Assembly: GCA_902615435.1 (NCBI GenBank)
Contig: CACMOZ010000006.1
Location: 1 to 64,000 of the forward strand
DNA: 64,000 bases
Direction: 5' to 3'
Origin: an uncultured Pelagibacteraceae bacterium
Lineage (GTDB): Bacteria; Pseudomonadota; Alphaproteobacteria; Pelagibacterales; Pelagibacteraceae
The notes under the pieces were generated by a model, which did not search any database, was not told where the DNA came from, and saw only the letters and a list, made by a program, of their open reading frames with translations. Position 1 is the first letter of the stretch, and every line of letters starts with the position of its first letter. The position numbers and the translations under genes are program-made. Positions 9,238 through 19,562 of the stretch are shown here, piece after piece.

Positions 9238-10953
9238 ATGTTAGAGAAAATTAGCATTTTTTTAAGTAAAAAGCAGCGAACACTTTATTGTATACTTATA
9301 CTTGGTTCTTTTATTGGAGCTTTGTTAGAATTTATTGGTATTGGATCTATACCAATATTTATTGATTATTTAGTAAATGAAAATCAAGAGAGAATTTTTA
9401 ATATTAGATTTGAAGAATTAATAAATTTTAATTTTGATGTTAATAACAAAATATTATTTGCCTCAGTAGTTCTTTCAATGATTTTTATTTTTAAAAATGT
9501 ATATTTTTCATTACTTTTTTATTTTCAAGGAAATTTATTTAGAGAAATTAAAAAAAATAATTCTTTAAAATTATATAAAAAATATATTAATTCATCCTAC
9601 GAAACACATTTGAATATTAACCCTGCTTTAATAAATAGAAATTTACTATCTGAAATAATAGTTTCTGCGAATTATTTAGAAAATTTATTAATGATAATTA
9701 GAGAGTCATTAATAGCTATTTTAATAGTGTTTCTTTTATTGCTTGTAAATACATATATCTCGCTTACATCAATTTTACTTATTATCATTGTTTCAGTGTT
9801 TTTTTATTTATCAATAAGAAAAATTATCAAAAGATTGTCTTCAACAACTCAAAAATTTCGTGCTGATCAAATAAAAAATATTAATCAGGTTTTTGGATCA
9901 ATAAAAGAAAGTAAAATTTTAAATGCTGATGATTTTTTTGAAAGCGAGTTTGAAAATTTCACTGACACTATTGAAAAAAATAATTTTTATATAAATTTTG
10001 TTCAGAAACTACCAAAACTTATAATCGAAGTTTTAGTTATTATTAGCTTAACATTAATTATTACAATTTTTGTTGCTGATGGAAAAAAAGTAATAGATTT
10101 TTTACCTATAATTGGATTATTTGCCGTAGGAACTATAAGGTTATTGCCTTCTTTTAATTTAATTACTTCTAATTTAACTAGGCTGAAATCAGAGTCAATA
10201 TCTTTTAATTATATTGTGAATGAATTTAAAAAACTTAACAATAGTTTTAATGAAAAAAAAAAAGAAGATTTTTCTTTTAAAAAATTTGAAAGTGATATTA
10301 TTTTAAAAAATATTTCTTATAAATATAAAGATAAAGAAGAATTTGTATTAAAAGATTTAAATTTACAAATTAAAAAAGGACAAATGATTGGTCTTATAGG
10401 CGAAAGTGGACAAGGTAAAACCACTCTTATAAATTTAATTATAGGTTTACTCAATCCTCTTAAAGGCGAAATATTATTTGACGGAAAAAATATTAAGAAC
10501 CATATTGCCAACTGGAGATCTTTTATTGGGTTTATTCCACAAGATATTTATCTTTTAGATGACACAATAAAAAAAAATATAGCGTTTGGAATTAGTGAAA
10601 AAAAAATTGAGGTAGAAAAAGTCAATGAAGCTATTGAAAAATCTGAGCTTTCTGATTTTATCAAAAATTTACCAGAAGGTTTAGATACAATTGTAGGTGA
10701 TAGAGGTATAAAAATTTCAGGCGGACAGCGTCAACGAATAGGTATTGCTAGGTCTTTGTATAGAAATCCAGATATTTTAATTTTAGATGAAGCTACAAGT
10801 TCACTAGATAGTGAAACAGAAGGAAATTTTATAAATAATATTAATAAATTTAAGAGGAGTAAAACAGTAATTATTTCTACTCATAAATTTGAAATACTTA
10901 AGGAATGTGACATTATCTATGAAATTAAGAACAAAAATATAAATAAAAAATAA
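9238..10953 (+). CDS. ABC transporter, fused permease/ATPase (MsbA/PglK-like, putative oligosaccharide exporter)
   Basis: N-terminal TM segments; Walker A GESGQGKT, signature SGGQRQRIGIARSLYR, Walker B ILILDEATSSLD. Confidence 0.9.
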   Translation: MLEKISIFLSKKQRTLYCILILGSFIGALLEFIGIGSIPIFIDYLVNENQERIFNIRFEELINFNFDVNNKILFASVVLSMIFIFKNVYFSLLFYFQGNLFREIKKNNSLKLYKKYINSSYETHLNINPALINRNLLSEIIVSANYLENLLMIIRESLIAILIVFLLLLVNTYISLTSILLIIIVSVFFYLSIRKIIKRLSSTTQKFRADQIKNINQVFGSIKESKILNADDFFESEFENFTDTIEKNNFYINFVQKLPKLIIEVLVIISLTLIITIFVADGKKVIDFLPIIGLFAVGTIRLLPSFNLITSNLTRLKSESISFNYIVNEFKKLNNSFNEKKKEDFSFKKFESDIILKNISYKYKDKEEFVLKDLNLQIKKGQMIGLIGESGQGKTTLINLIIGLLNPLKGEILFDGKNIKNHIANWRSFIGFIPQDIYLLDDTIKKNIAFGISEKKIEVEKVNEAIEKSELSDFIKNLPEGLDTIVGDRGIKISGGQRQRIGIARSLYRNPDILILDEATSSLDSETEGNFINNINKFKRSKTVIISTHKFEILKECDIIYEIKNKNINKK

Positions 10954-10958
10954 ATTTT

Positions 10959-11954
10959 ATGAAAAAAATTTTAGTTACTGGATCTGAAGGGTTTATAGGA
11001 TCACACTTAGTTGAAACATTATTGAAAAAAAAATACAAAGTAAAAGCCTTAGTTCAATATAATTCATTTAATTCTATCGGATGGATTAATGACTTAATTA
11101 ATAAGGATAGTAAAAACTTGCAGATTTTTTTTGGCGATATAAGAGATATGTCTTTTATAGATAAAATTATGCAAGATTGTGATGCTGTTTTTAATTTAGC
11201 AGCGTTGATTGGTATTCCTTACTCATATCATGCACCAACTTCTTATTTTGAAACCAATGTTAAAGGGACTTTAAATATATTAGAAGCAGCAAAAAAAAAT
11301 AAAATTAAAAAAGTAATTATTACATCAACTAGTGAGGTTTATGGGACAGGACAGTATTTGCCAATTGATGAAAAACATCCTTTAGTAGGTCAATCACCAT
11401 ATTCGGCTTCAAAAATTTCAGCAGATCAATTAGCAATGTCTTATTATTATTCGTTTGATCTACCAGTTACAATTATACGACCTTTTAATACTTATGGGCC
11501 CAGACAGTCATTAAGAGCAATAATACCTACGATTATACAACAAATGTTAATAAACAAAAAAAGAGAGATAAATTTAGGCAATGTAAAAACTACACGAGAT
11601 TTTAGTTACGTGTCCGATACCGTCGATGGCTTTGTTAAATCTATAAATTCAAAATCTGATGGTGAAATTATTAATCTTGGTTCAGGTTTCGAAATTAGTA
11701 TTGAAGAACTTGTAAGAGAGATCGGACACATATTAGGAGAAAAAGTAATCATAAAAAAAGATAAAAAAAGATTTAGACCAAAAAATAGCGAGGTAGAACG
11801 ATTAAAATCTTCTAATATAAAAGCTAAAAAAATATTAAACTGGAGTCCTAAATTTACTGGAAAAAAAGGTTTAAGAGAGGGAATCAAAAAAACATTAACT
11901 TGGTTTTTAAAAAATAAACAATTTTTACCTAAAAAAAACTCTTATAATATTTAA
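10959..11954 (+). CDS. legB: NAD-dependent 4,6-dehydratase LegB
   Basis: VTGSEGFIGSHLVE, ALVQYNSFNSIGW, AALIGIPYSYHAP, TSTSEVYGT, YSASKISADQ: LegB-specific patterns. Confidence 0.85.
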   Translation: MKKILVTGSEGFIGSHLVETLLKKKYKVKALVQYNSFNSIGWINDLINKDSKNLQIFFGDIRDMSFIDKIMQDCDAVFNLAALIGIPYSYHAPTSYFETNVKGTLNILEAAKKNKIKKVIITSTSEVYGTGQYLPIDEKHPLVGQSPYSASKISADQLAMSYYYSFDLPVTIIRPFNTYGPRQSLRAIIPTIIQQMLINKKREINLGNVKTTRDFSYVSDTVDGFVKSINSKSDGEIINLGSGFEISIEELVREIGHILGEKVIIKKDKKRFRPKNSEVERLKSSNIKAKKILNWSPKFTGKKGLREGIKKTLTWFLKNKQFLPKKNSYNI

Positions 11955-11958
11955 TTAA

Positions 11959-12864
11959 GTGAAGTCCCAAAAAAATTTTTTTTTAAGCATTGGTTATTTT
12001 GCAGATGGTAATTGGGCTTATCAAAATTTAATAAAAATATTTAATGATAAGTCAATTAATATAAAGTTTATTTGTTTAAGAAAAAAACCTGATAAAAAAA
12101 TTAAAATTTTATCAAAAAAAAAAAATATACCGTGCTTCAAATTTGAGAATGTAAATGACGGAAATTCAATAGAAAAAATTAAAAGTTACAAATGTGATTA
12201 TCTTATCTCAATGTCATACGATCAAATTTTTGGAAAAAAAATATTATATTTAATGAAAAATAAGATTATTAATTGTCATGCTGGCTTATTACCATTTTAT
12301 AGGGGAAGAAATATTTTAAATTGGGCTTTAGTCAATGGAGAAAAATACTTTGGTGTAACAACACATTTAATTAACGATAAGATTGATGAAGGTAATATAA
12401 TTAAACAAATAAGAATCAAAATTAATAAATTTGACACTTATGAAACTTTATTAAAAAAAGCAGAAATAAACTGCTCAAATTTACTTTATTCGACTATAAA
12501 AATAATTCAGAAAGGAAAATTTTCTACATTTTCTCAAAAAAAAATTTGTCGAAAAGGGTCATATTTTAGAAAAAGAAATTCAGAAGATGAAAAAATAATT
12601 TGGTCAAAAAGTGCTAAAGAAATTTATAATTTGATAAGAGGAATATCTTATCCTGGACCAAACAGTAAAACAATTATAAATAAAAGAGTACTTAGAATAA
12701 AAAAATCAAAAATCATTAAATTCAAAAATACAAAAAAATTTAAAGTTGGAGAAATTATTAAAAAAACAAAAAATCACTTTATAGTTAACACTGGTTCTGG
12801 AAAAATAAAAATATTAGATTGGTCTCCAAAATTGAAATTAAAAACAGGTCAAGTTTTTTTATGA
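11959..12864 (+). CDS. Formyltransferase-domain protein (sugar N-formyltransferase candidate)
   Basis: NCHAGLLPFYRGRNILNWALVNGEKYFGVTTHLINDKIDEGNII matches the 10-formyl-THF-dependent formyltransferase core; GTG start; located inside the legionaminate gene block. Confidence 0.8.
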   Translation: MKSQKNFFLSIGYFADGNWAYQNLIKIFNDKSINIKFICLRKKPDKKIKILSKKKNIPCFKFENVNDGNSIEKIKSYKCDYLISMSYDQIFGKKILYLMKNKIINCHAGLLPFYRGRNILNWALVNGEKYFGVTTHLINDKIDEGNIIKQIRIKINKFDTYETLLKKAEINCSNLLYSTIKIIQKGKFSTFSQKKICRKGSYFRKRNSEDEKIIWSKSAKEIYNLIRGISYPGPNSKTIINKRVLRIKKSKIIKFKNTKKFKVGEIIKKTKNHFIVNTGSGKIKILDWSPKLKLKTGQVFL

Positions 12865-13859
12865 AAACAATCATCATAGCTGAGGCAGGCGTTAATCATA
12901 ATGGAAATTTTAGAAATGCTAAAAAATTAATTTTAGAGGCTAAAAAAAGTGGAGCTGATATTGTAAAATTTCAAAAATTTAAAGCTGAAAAATTAGTAAC
13001 AAAAAAAGCTAAATTAGCTAATTATCAAAGAAAAAATTACAAAAATATTTCACAATATCAAATGCTTAAGAAGCTTGAACTAAAAGACTCTGACTATAAA
13101 AAACTTTATCAATATTCAAAAAAAATAAAAATTAAGTTTCTCTGCTCATGTTTTGACAAAGAATCGCTTGCTTTTCTTCAGTTTTACAAAAATGATTTTA
13201 TTAAAATTCCATCAGGCGAAATAAATAATTTTCCACTTTTAAAGTATGCAGGGAATTTAAAAAATAAAGTCATATTATCCTCTGGTATGTCAACAATTGA
13301 TGAAATAACTTTAGCAATTAATACAATTATAAAATCTGGGACCCCAAAAAAAAATATATATTTATTGCACTGTAATTCTGATTATCCGACAAATATTAAG
13401 GATGTAAATTTAAGAGCATTTGATCAATTAAAAGAAAAGTTTGGTTTAAAACTAGGTTATTCTGATCACACAACAAGTCAAGAAGTTCCAATAATTGCGG
13501 TAGCTATGGGAGCTAAAATTATAGAAAAACATTTTACATTAAACAAAAACTTGAAAGGTCCAGATCATGCGGCAAGCTTCAATCCAAGAGAATTTAAAAC
13601 CCTAGTTGAGAATATCCGAAAAACAGAAATCATTTTAGGAAAAAATAAAAAAATAGTTACTGCTAGCGAAAAGAGAAATAAATTATCAGTGCGTAAATCT
13701 ATAGTTGCTAAAAGAGCTATAAAGAAGGGGGATAAGTTCAGTACTAATAATATTACCATAAAAAGACCAGGCAACGGTATTTCCCCGTTAAAATTTTTTA
13801 AAATAATTGGTAAAAAGTCTAAATATTCATTTAAACAAGACGATCTAATTAAAGTATGA
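12861..13859 (+). CDS. legI: N,N'-diacetyllegionaminate synthase / NeuB family (paralogue 2)
   Basis: IIAEAGVNHNGNFRNAKKL, DIVKFQKFKAEKLVT, GLKLGYSDHT, IIEKHFTLNKNLKGPDHAASF, SVRKSIVAK; ATG at 12861 (track ORF extended upstream). Confidence 0.88.
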   Translation: MKTIIIAEAGVNHNGNFRNAKKLILEAKKSGADIVKFQKFKAEKLVTKKAKLANYQRKNYKNISQYQMLKKLELKDSDYKKLYQYSKKIKIKFLCSCFDKESLAFLQFYKNDFIKIPSGEINNFPLLKYAGNLKNKVILSSGMSTIDEITLAINTIIKSGTPKKNIYLLHCNSDYPTNIKDVNLRAFDQLKEKFGLKLGYSDHTTSQEVPIIAVAMGAKIIEKHFTLNKNLKGPDHAASFNPREFKTLVENIRKTEIILGKNKKIVTASEKRNKLSVRKSIVAKRAIKKGDKFSTNNITIKRPGNGISPLKFFKIIGKKSKYSFKQDDLIKV

Positions 13860-14995
13860 AAAAAATTGCAATAGTAACTAGTACTAGAGCAGATTATTCA
13901 ATCTTAAAAAATTTAATCTCGCATCTTAGAGAAAATAAAAAAATGAATTTGAAGTTAATAATCAGTGGAACCCATTTAAACAAAAAATATGGATATACAA
14001 TTAAAGAAATAGATAATCTAAATGCTATAAATCATAAAAAAATTGACATTAATATAAAAACCTCATCAGAGGAAAATATCTCAAAAAGTTTTAGTTTAGG
14101 TGTAAAAAAATTTTCAAGTTATCTAAAAAAAAACAAAACTGATCTTGTCATCTTACTAGGTGATAGATATGAAATATTAGCTTTTGCAATATCTTGTTTA
14201 ATTTCAAGAATTCCTATTGCCCACATTCATGGAGGTGAAATAACACAAAGTGTAATTGACGATTCAATTAGACACTCAATTACAAAAATGTCTCAAATTC
14301 ACTTTGTAGCAAATAAAATTTACAAAAAAAGAGTAGCTCAACTTGGAGAAGAAGACTCACGTATATTTATAGTTGGAGGTCTTGGTGCTTATAATTTGTC
14401 TATAGAGAAATTTCAATCTAAAAAGAAAATTTTAAAAAAAATAGGTTTACCATATTTAAAAAAGTATATTTTAATTTGCTTCCACCCCGAAACATTAAAT
14501 AAAAATTCAAATTTAAAAAATTTTAAAAAAATTTTGAATGCTCTTAAGTCTTTTAAAGACCAATTTTTTTTATTTACAATGCCTAATTCTGACCAAGAAA
14601 GTGATTATATTTATCAAGAAATTAAAAAATTTATTTCGAATTCTCCAAATTCAAAATTAATTAAATCTCTTGGAAATAAATATTACAGTTTTCTAAAACA
14701 CTCAGAATTAATTATAGGTAATTCTTCGAGCGGAGTTCTTGAAGCTCCATCCGCTAAAGTACCTTCGTTAAATATTGGCAATAGGCAAACCGGTAGAGTA
14801 ATGGCTAATTCTGTTCTCAATTGTGATTTTAATGAAAAAAACATAAAGAAAAAAATTAGCTATCTATTAAAAATGAAAAAAAAATTCTCCTACAAAAACC
14901 CTTATTATAATGGAAAAACACCATTAAAGATTGTAAAAATTTTAGAAAATTTAAATTTTAATAATTTAATCAATAAAAAGTTTAGGGACATCTGA
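13856..14995 (+). CDS. legG: UDP-N-acetylglucosamine 2-epimerase (hydrolysing), LegG/NeuC
   Basis: TSTRADYSIL, LGDRYEILA, IAHIHGGEIT, IRHSITKMS, GNSSSGVLEAPS. Confidence 0.88.
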   Translation: MKKIAIVTSTRADYSILKNLISHLRENKKMNLKLIISGTHLNKKYGYTIKEIDNLNAINHKKIDINIKTSSEENISKSFSLGVKKFSSYLKKNKTDLVILLGDRYEILAFAISCLISRIPIAHIHGGEITQSVIDDSIRHSITKMSQIHFVANKIYKKRVAQLGEEDSRIFIVGGLGAYNLSIEKFQSKKKILKKIGLPYLKKYILICFHPETLNKNSNLKNFKKILNALKSFKDQFFLFTMPNSDQESDYIYQEIKKFISNSPNSKLIKSLGNKYYSFLKHSELIIGNSSSGVLEAPSAKVPSLNIGNRQTGRVMANSVLNCDFNEKNIKKKISYLLKMKKKFSYKNPYYNGKTPLKIVKILENLNFNNLINKKFRDI

Positions 14996-14997
14996 CC

Positions 14998-16053
14998 ATG
15001 AAAAATCCATTAATTTCATCCAATATTTCAATATCTCAATCAATGAAAAAACTCAGTGAAACTGGACAAAGATGTTTAGTAATAGTTGATATTAAGAAGA
15101 AATTGTTAGGAACCCTTACTGATGGGGATATAAGAAGAAACATTTTATCTGGATATGAATTATCTGATAGTATTAAAAAAATTTATAATAAAAAACCAAT
15201 TTACTTCTTCGAAAAAAATTTTTCTGTTGAAAATGCTAAAAAAATTTTTATTAGTAAGAATATAAATCTAATTCCTATTATCAATTCTCAGAGGAAAGTA
15301 GTTAATTGCCTTACCTGGGATGATGTATTCGAAAAACCCTCCAAAAAAAGTATTATGCCTACTTTAAGCACCGTTATTATGGCAGGCGGGAAGGGCATAA
15401 GAATGAAACCTTTCACAGATGTTCTTCCAAAACCTTTAGTACCAATTAATAATAAACCAATCATAGAACATATAATAGAAAATTTTCTTAACTTTAATCA
15501 AAATAAGTTTTTTTTAACAATTAGTCAAAAAAGCAAAATTTTAAAATATTATTTTAAAGATAAAAATACGAAAAGTTACAAAATTAATTTTGTTACAGAA
15601 AAAAAACCTTTAGGGACAATTGGAGGTTTAAAACTGCTTGAACAGAAACTTACAAGTAATTTCTTTTTAGCTAATTGCGATATTTTGGTTGATGCAAACT
15701 ATCAAGATATCTTTGAACTTCATAAATCTAGGAATAATGATGTAACAATTGTAGCCTCTATAAAAGAGTTTAATATTCCTTATGGAGTATGTGAAATTGG
15801 AAAAAAAGGTTTACTTAAAAATATTAAAGAAAAACCTAATTTTCAATATCTAGTAAATACAGGTTTGTATTTGGTTAATAAGAAAATAATTAATTTGATA
15901 CCAAAAAACAAATACTTTGATTTTACAGATTTGATTAATGTACTTCTAAAAAAGAAGAAAAAAATTGGGGTTTTTCCAATCGCCGATCAAAAATGGATAG
16001 ATGTTGGTCAATGGGACATTTTTGAAAAAAATTTAAAAAAAATTAAAAATTAA
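14998..16053 (+). CDS. CBS-domain nucleotidyltransferase (PtmE-like, GDP-sugar forming candidate)
   Basis: N-terminal CBS pair (GTLTDGDIRRNIL) followed by VIMAGGKGIRMKPFTDVLPKPLVPI. Confidence 0.82.
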   Translation: MKNPLISSNISISQSMKKLSETGQRCLVIVDIKKKLLGTLTDGDIRRNILSGYELSDSIKKIYNKKPIYFFEKNFSVENAKKIFISKNINLIPIINSQRKVVNCLTWDDVFEKPSKKSIMPTLSTVIMAGGKGIRMKPFTDVLPKPLVPINNKPIIEHIIENFLNFNQNKFFLTISQKSKILKYYFKDKNTKSYKINFVTEKKPLGTIGGLKLLEQKLTSNFFLANCDILVDANYQDIFELHKSRNNDVTIVASIKEFNIPYGVCEIGKKGLLKNIKEKPNFQYLVNTGLYLVNKKIINLIPKNKYFDFTDLINVLLKKKKKIGVFPIADQKWIDVGQWDIFEKNLKKIKN

Positions 16054-16754
16054 TGTACCGTGGTAAAAAAATAGTAGCATTAATTCCAGCAAGAGCCGGA
16101 TCGAAAGGGTTAAAAAATAAAAATATAAAAATTTTTAAAAAAAAACCACTTATATACTGGACAATTAAAGCAGCGCAAACTTCCAAATATATTGATGATA
16201 TTATTGTAACTACTGACTCTGAAAAAATATTAAATTTATCTAAAAAATTTAAAATTAAAAATTTAATCAAAAGGCCAAAAAAATTAGCTTTAGATAATAC
16301 TGCAATCAAAGAAGTAATTTTTCACAGTTTTAAATGGATAAAAAAAAAACTAACAAATAATTATGAGTATTTTATTTTGTTGCAACCTACCTCTCCATTA
16401 AGAAACAAAGACCATATTAACAAATTTGTAAGAACTTTTTTTTCAAAAAAAACAAAAAATAGTGAAACCATGATTTCCGTTGCTGCTGCTCCGGTAAAAG
16501 CTAGTTGGTTAATGAGAAAGAGAGGAAAATATTTAAATTTTCTTAAAAAAAATAAGAAAAATTATTTAAGACAAGATTTAGAAAAATTTTATTTACCAAA
16601 CGGAGCTATCTATTTTTCAAAAATTACAACCTTCAAAGGATCTTTTTATGGTAATAAAACAATGTTTTATGAAATGGATATCAAGAGCTCAATTGATATT
16701 GACAATTTACATGATTTTAAAAAAGGTGTAAAAATAAAAAATATTTTGGAGTAA
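16053..16754 (+). CDS. legF: CMP-nonulosonate cytidylyltransferase (LegF/NeuA)
   Basis: VALIPARAGSKGLKNKNI, IIVTTDSEKI, LLQPTSPLRNKDHI, IDIDNLHDF. Confidence 0.88.
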   Translation: MYRGKKIVALIPARAGSKGLKNKNIKIFKKKPLIYWTIKAAQTSKYIDDIIVTTDSEKILNLSKKFKIKNLIKRPKKLALDNTAIKEVIFHSFKWIKKKLTNNYEYFILLQPTSPLRNKDHINKFVRTFFSKKTKNSETMISVAAAPVKASWLMRKRGKYLNFLKKNKKNYLRQDLEKFYLPNGAIYFSKITTFKGSFYGNKTMFYEMDIKSSIDIDNLHDFKKGVKIKNILE

Positions 16755-16757
16755 TTT

Positions 16758-16922
16758 ATGTCTTTATTAAAAGGAAACTTTAAATCAAAAAAAATTAACA
16801 AAAAAAAACTTTCCCAGGAGGAAGAATTGGAGAAAAAGTTTGAGGAAGAAGCTTCAAAGAGAATTGGTGGAAGTATGGTTTATGTTAAAAAAAAGAAGAT
16901 CAATTGGGATTTAAAAGATTAA
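16758..16922 (+). CDS. Small hypothetical protein, 54 aa
   Basis: Open frame absent from the supplied track: MSLLKGNFKSKKINKKKLSQEEELEKKFEEEASKRIGGSMVYVKKKKINWDLKD*; fills the gap between legF and the DUF115 gene. Confidence 0.5.
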   Translation: MSLLKGNFKSKKINKKKLSQEEELEKKFEEEASKRIGGSMVYVKKKKINWDLKD

Positions 16923-16934
16923 AGCATATCTTTT

Positions 16935-17948
16935 TTGAAAAATAACTTAATAGATAAACTTCATAAAAAACTTAATAGTGTAACTTTTAAAAGCCTCTCA
17001 AAGGAAGTTTACACCAATGCTAAATATAATTTTAAATTTATAGATTTTGGTAAGTCTCTAAAGGATTTATTAAAAGTTAATAAAGAAAATAAAAATGCTA
17101 TAATAGTTGGTGGCGGCCCAAGTTTAAGAAAAATTAATCAAATTAAAGTATTAAAAACGTATAAAAAAAAATTTATTATAATTGCTTGTGATGGAGCATT
17201 GTATTATCTTTTAAGTAACAACATAATTCCAGATTTAGTTGTTACTTTTGATCCTCATCCCACAAGAATTATTCGATGGTTTGGCAACACTAATTTAAAA
17301 AAAAAAGATTTAAAAAAAGATGATTATTTTTCAAGGCAAGATATTGAAAAAAAATTTAATAATGAAATTGAATCTAATAAGAAAATAATTTCTTTATTCA
17401 ACAAAAATGCTAGAAAATTAAAAATAGCTTTGTGCACTTCATCTTCTAAATTAGTAGTAAGAAGATTGATTGAGTCTAAAACAAATATTTATTGGTGGAA
17501 TGCTTTTTTAGATGATCCTAATAAAAAGAATAGTCTCACAAAAAAAATATTTAAATTAAACAAATTGCCAATAGTGAACACTGGTGGAAATGTGGGTTCC
17601 GCTGCCTGGATGATGGCTGAAAATGTCTTTAATTGTAAAAATATTGCACTTTTGGGTATGGATTTTGGATACTATAAAGAGACACCTATCCGTGCTACAC
17701 AATATTACGATGTATTACTTAAAATTTGTAAAGATAAATCAAAAATCAGAAACTTTTATTCAACGATATATAATAAAAAACTTAAAAAAAAATTTTACTC
17801 TGATTATGTCTATATGTGGTACAAAAAATGTTTAGTTGAAATGATAAATAATTCAAAAAGTAACACTTATAATTGTACTATGGGCGGTATATTGCTTGAT
17901 AAAAAAATAAAATGGTCTACGTTGGAACAGTTTTGTAAAAAGAATTAA
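16935..17948 (+). CDS. DUF115 / MptE-like (motility-accessory-factor-like) protein
   Basis: AIIVGGGPSLRKINQIK...IIIACDGALYYLLSNNIIPDLVVTFDP, TGGNVGSAAWMMAENVFNCKNIALLGMDFGY. Confidence 0.75.
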   Translation: MKNNLIDKLHKKLNSVTFKSLSKEVYTNAKYNFKFIDFGKSLKDLLKVNKENKNAIIVGGGPSLRKINQIKVLKTYKKKFIIIACDGALYYLLSNNIIPDLVVTFDPHPTRIIRWFGNTNLKKKDLKKDDYFSRQDIEKKFNNEIESNKKIISLFNKNARKLKIALCTSSSKLVVRRLIESKTNIYWWNAFLDDPNKKNSLTKKIFKLNKLPIVNTGGNVGSAAWMMAENVFNCKNIALLGMDFGYYKETPIRATQYYDVLLKICKDKSKIRNFYSTIYNKKLKKKFYSDYVYMWYKKCLVEMINNSKSNTYNCTMGGILLDKKIKWSTLEQFCKKN

Positions 17949-19544
17949 ATGGCTAAAGTACTGTTTATAAACCCTATCGTTAGAGAAGAGGAAGCTCCTA
18001 AACATGTTCCTATGGGAATGGCTCAGTTGTCGGCAATCGCAATTAATTTAGGACATAAAATTCAAGTTTATGATCATAATGCTTGGAGAGCTGATGAAGA
18101 GCAAGTAATCGAGGTAATTAAGGCTGAGAACTGGGATTTAATTGGAATTGGTGGAATTACTACCGCTTATGCATCAATAAAAAAATTAGTAAAATTAATA
18201 AAAAAAATTAAACCAGATCAATTAATTTCATTAGGAGGTGGAGTTCTTACATCGTTACCACAAGAGATGATGAACTGGCTTCCTGAAGTTTCTTTTGGAT
18301 TTATTGGGGAATCATACAAAACATTTCCTGAAGTTTTGTCTATGATAGATAATAAAAAAAATGATTGGTATAAAATAAATGGAACCATATCAAGAAAAGA
18401 AGATGGCGAACTTTACATTTCTCCAAAAAGAGATTTAATCGAAAATTTAGATGAACTTCCATTTCCGGCTTATGATTTATTTCCATTGGAGGAAGTTTAC
18501 TTTAAAAACAGTGCCTTAATGTATTCCGAAGAAGGTATGATGGCTACTCGCAGACTAGATATAAATGCGAGCATAGGATGCTCTTTAATTTGTAAATTTT
18601 GTTACCATTTAGGCATTGCCGGAGATATGCGGTATAAACAAGACGAGACTGGAAAAGTTATAAATATAGAGTTTGATCAACCAAAAAATTACTCGAGAAC
18701 GATTAGATACAATAGCCCAGAGTATGTGGTAAAATTAGCTAAACACATTAAAGATAAATACGATGCTAATTTTGCTTACTTCCTTGATGAAAATTTGATG
18801 ACTATGGATGTCTATTCAAGGAGAGTCTGGATGAAAGAAATATGCAGATTGTGGAAAGAAAATGGCTTGGTTCCAAAAAAGAGAAAAGATGGAACATGGA
18901 CTGGCTTACATTGGTCAGGCACTAGTCACGCAACTTTGTGTGAGCCTAATGTTTTAAAAATGATGAGAGATCATGGTTGTTCTCATTTAGTTTATGGTTA
19001 TGAGCATTTTGATGACAGAATTTTAAAAACAATGGGAAAAGGGTCTACCAGAAAAACAAACTTAAGAAGTTTTTTTTGGACTATTGAATCTGGAATTAGA
19101 CCTATACCTAACCAAATAATTGGTTTTCCAGAAGAAGATTTTGAATCACTTAGAAATCAGATGAAAGCATGGGATGACCTTGGCATGATGGTCAAACCCC
19201 ATTTTGCTACACCGTACCCAGGATCTGAATGGTTTACAATTTACAGAAAGGATATTGAGAAACAATATGCTGGAAGAGGTAAAGCTTTAGGATTAAAAGA
19301 TGATTTAGAGGCTTACATTTTAGATTTGGGTGATGCGAGTAGAATTTCAGCAGTTATTTCAAAAAATTTCAATGCAATCGAATTAGCTGGATTAAGAGAA
19401 ATGATGCTTCATAGACAGTATGATAAAATTGATGCTTATGAAAAAGAGTGGAGGATGAAACATAATATTAAACCAGGTGAACCTTCAACTCTTTGTAAAG
19501 ACAAAAGTAATTTCAAACCAGAAAATCTCAAGACAGTTTCTTAA
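17949..19544 (+). CDS. B12-binding-domain radical SAM protein
   Basis: N-terminal cobalamin-binding-like region (HVPMGMAQLSAIAINLGHKIQVYDHN) and CSLICKFCYH radical SAM motif. Confidence 0.85.
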   Translation: MAKVLFINPIVREEEAPKHVPMGMAQLSAIAINLGHKIQVYDHNAWRADEEQVIEVIKAENWDLIGIGGITTAYASIKKLVKLIKKIKPDQLISLGGGVLTSLPQEMMNWLPEVSFGFIGESYKTFPEVLSMIDNKKNDWYKINGTISRKEDGELYISPKRDLIENLDELPFPAYDLFPLEEVYFKNSALMYSEEGMMATRRLDINASIGCSLICKFCYHLGIAGDMRYKQDETGKVINIEFDQPKNYSRTIRYNSPEYVVKLAKHIKDKYDANFAYFLDENLMTMDVYSRRVWMKEICRLWKENGLVPKKRKDGTWTGLHWSGTSHATLCEPNVLKMMRDHGCSHLVYGYEHFDDRILKTMGKGSTRKTNLRSFFWTIESGIRPIPNQIIGFPEEDFESLRNQMKAWDDLGMMVKPHFATPYPGSEWFTIYRKDIEKQYAGRGKALGLKDDLEAYILDLGDASRISAVISKNFNAIELAGLREMMLHRQYDKIDAYEKEWRMKHNIKPGEPSTLCKDKSNFKPENLKTVS

Positions 19545-19562
19545 TAATTTTTTTACTAAATA

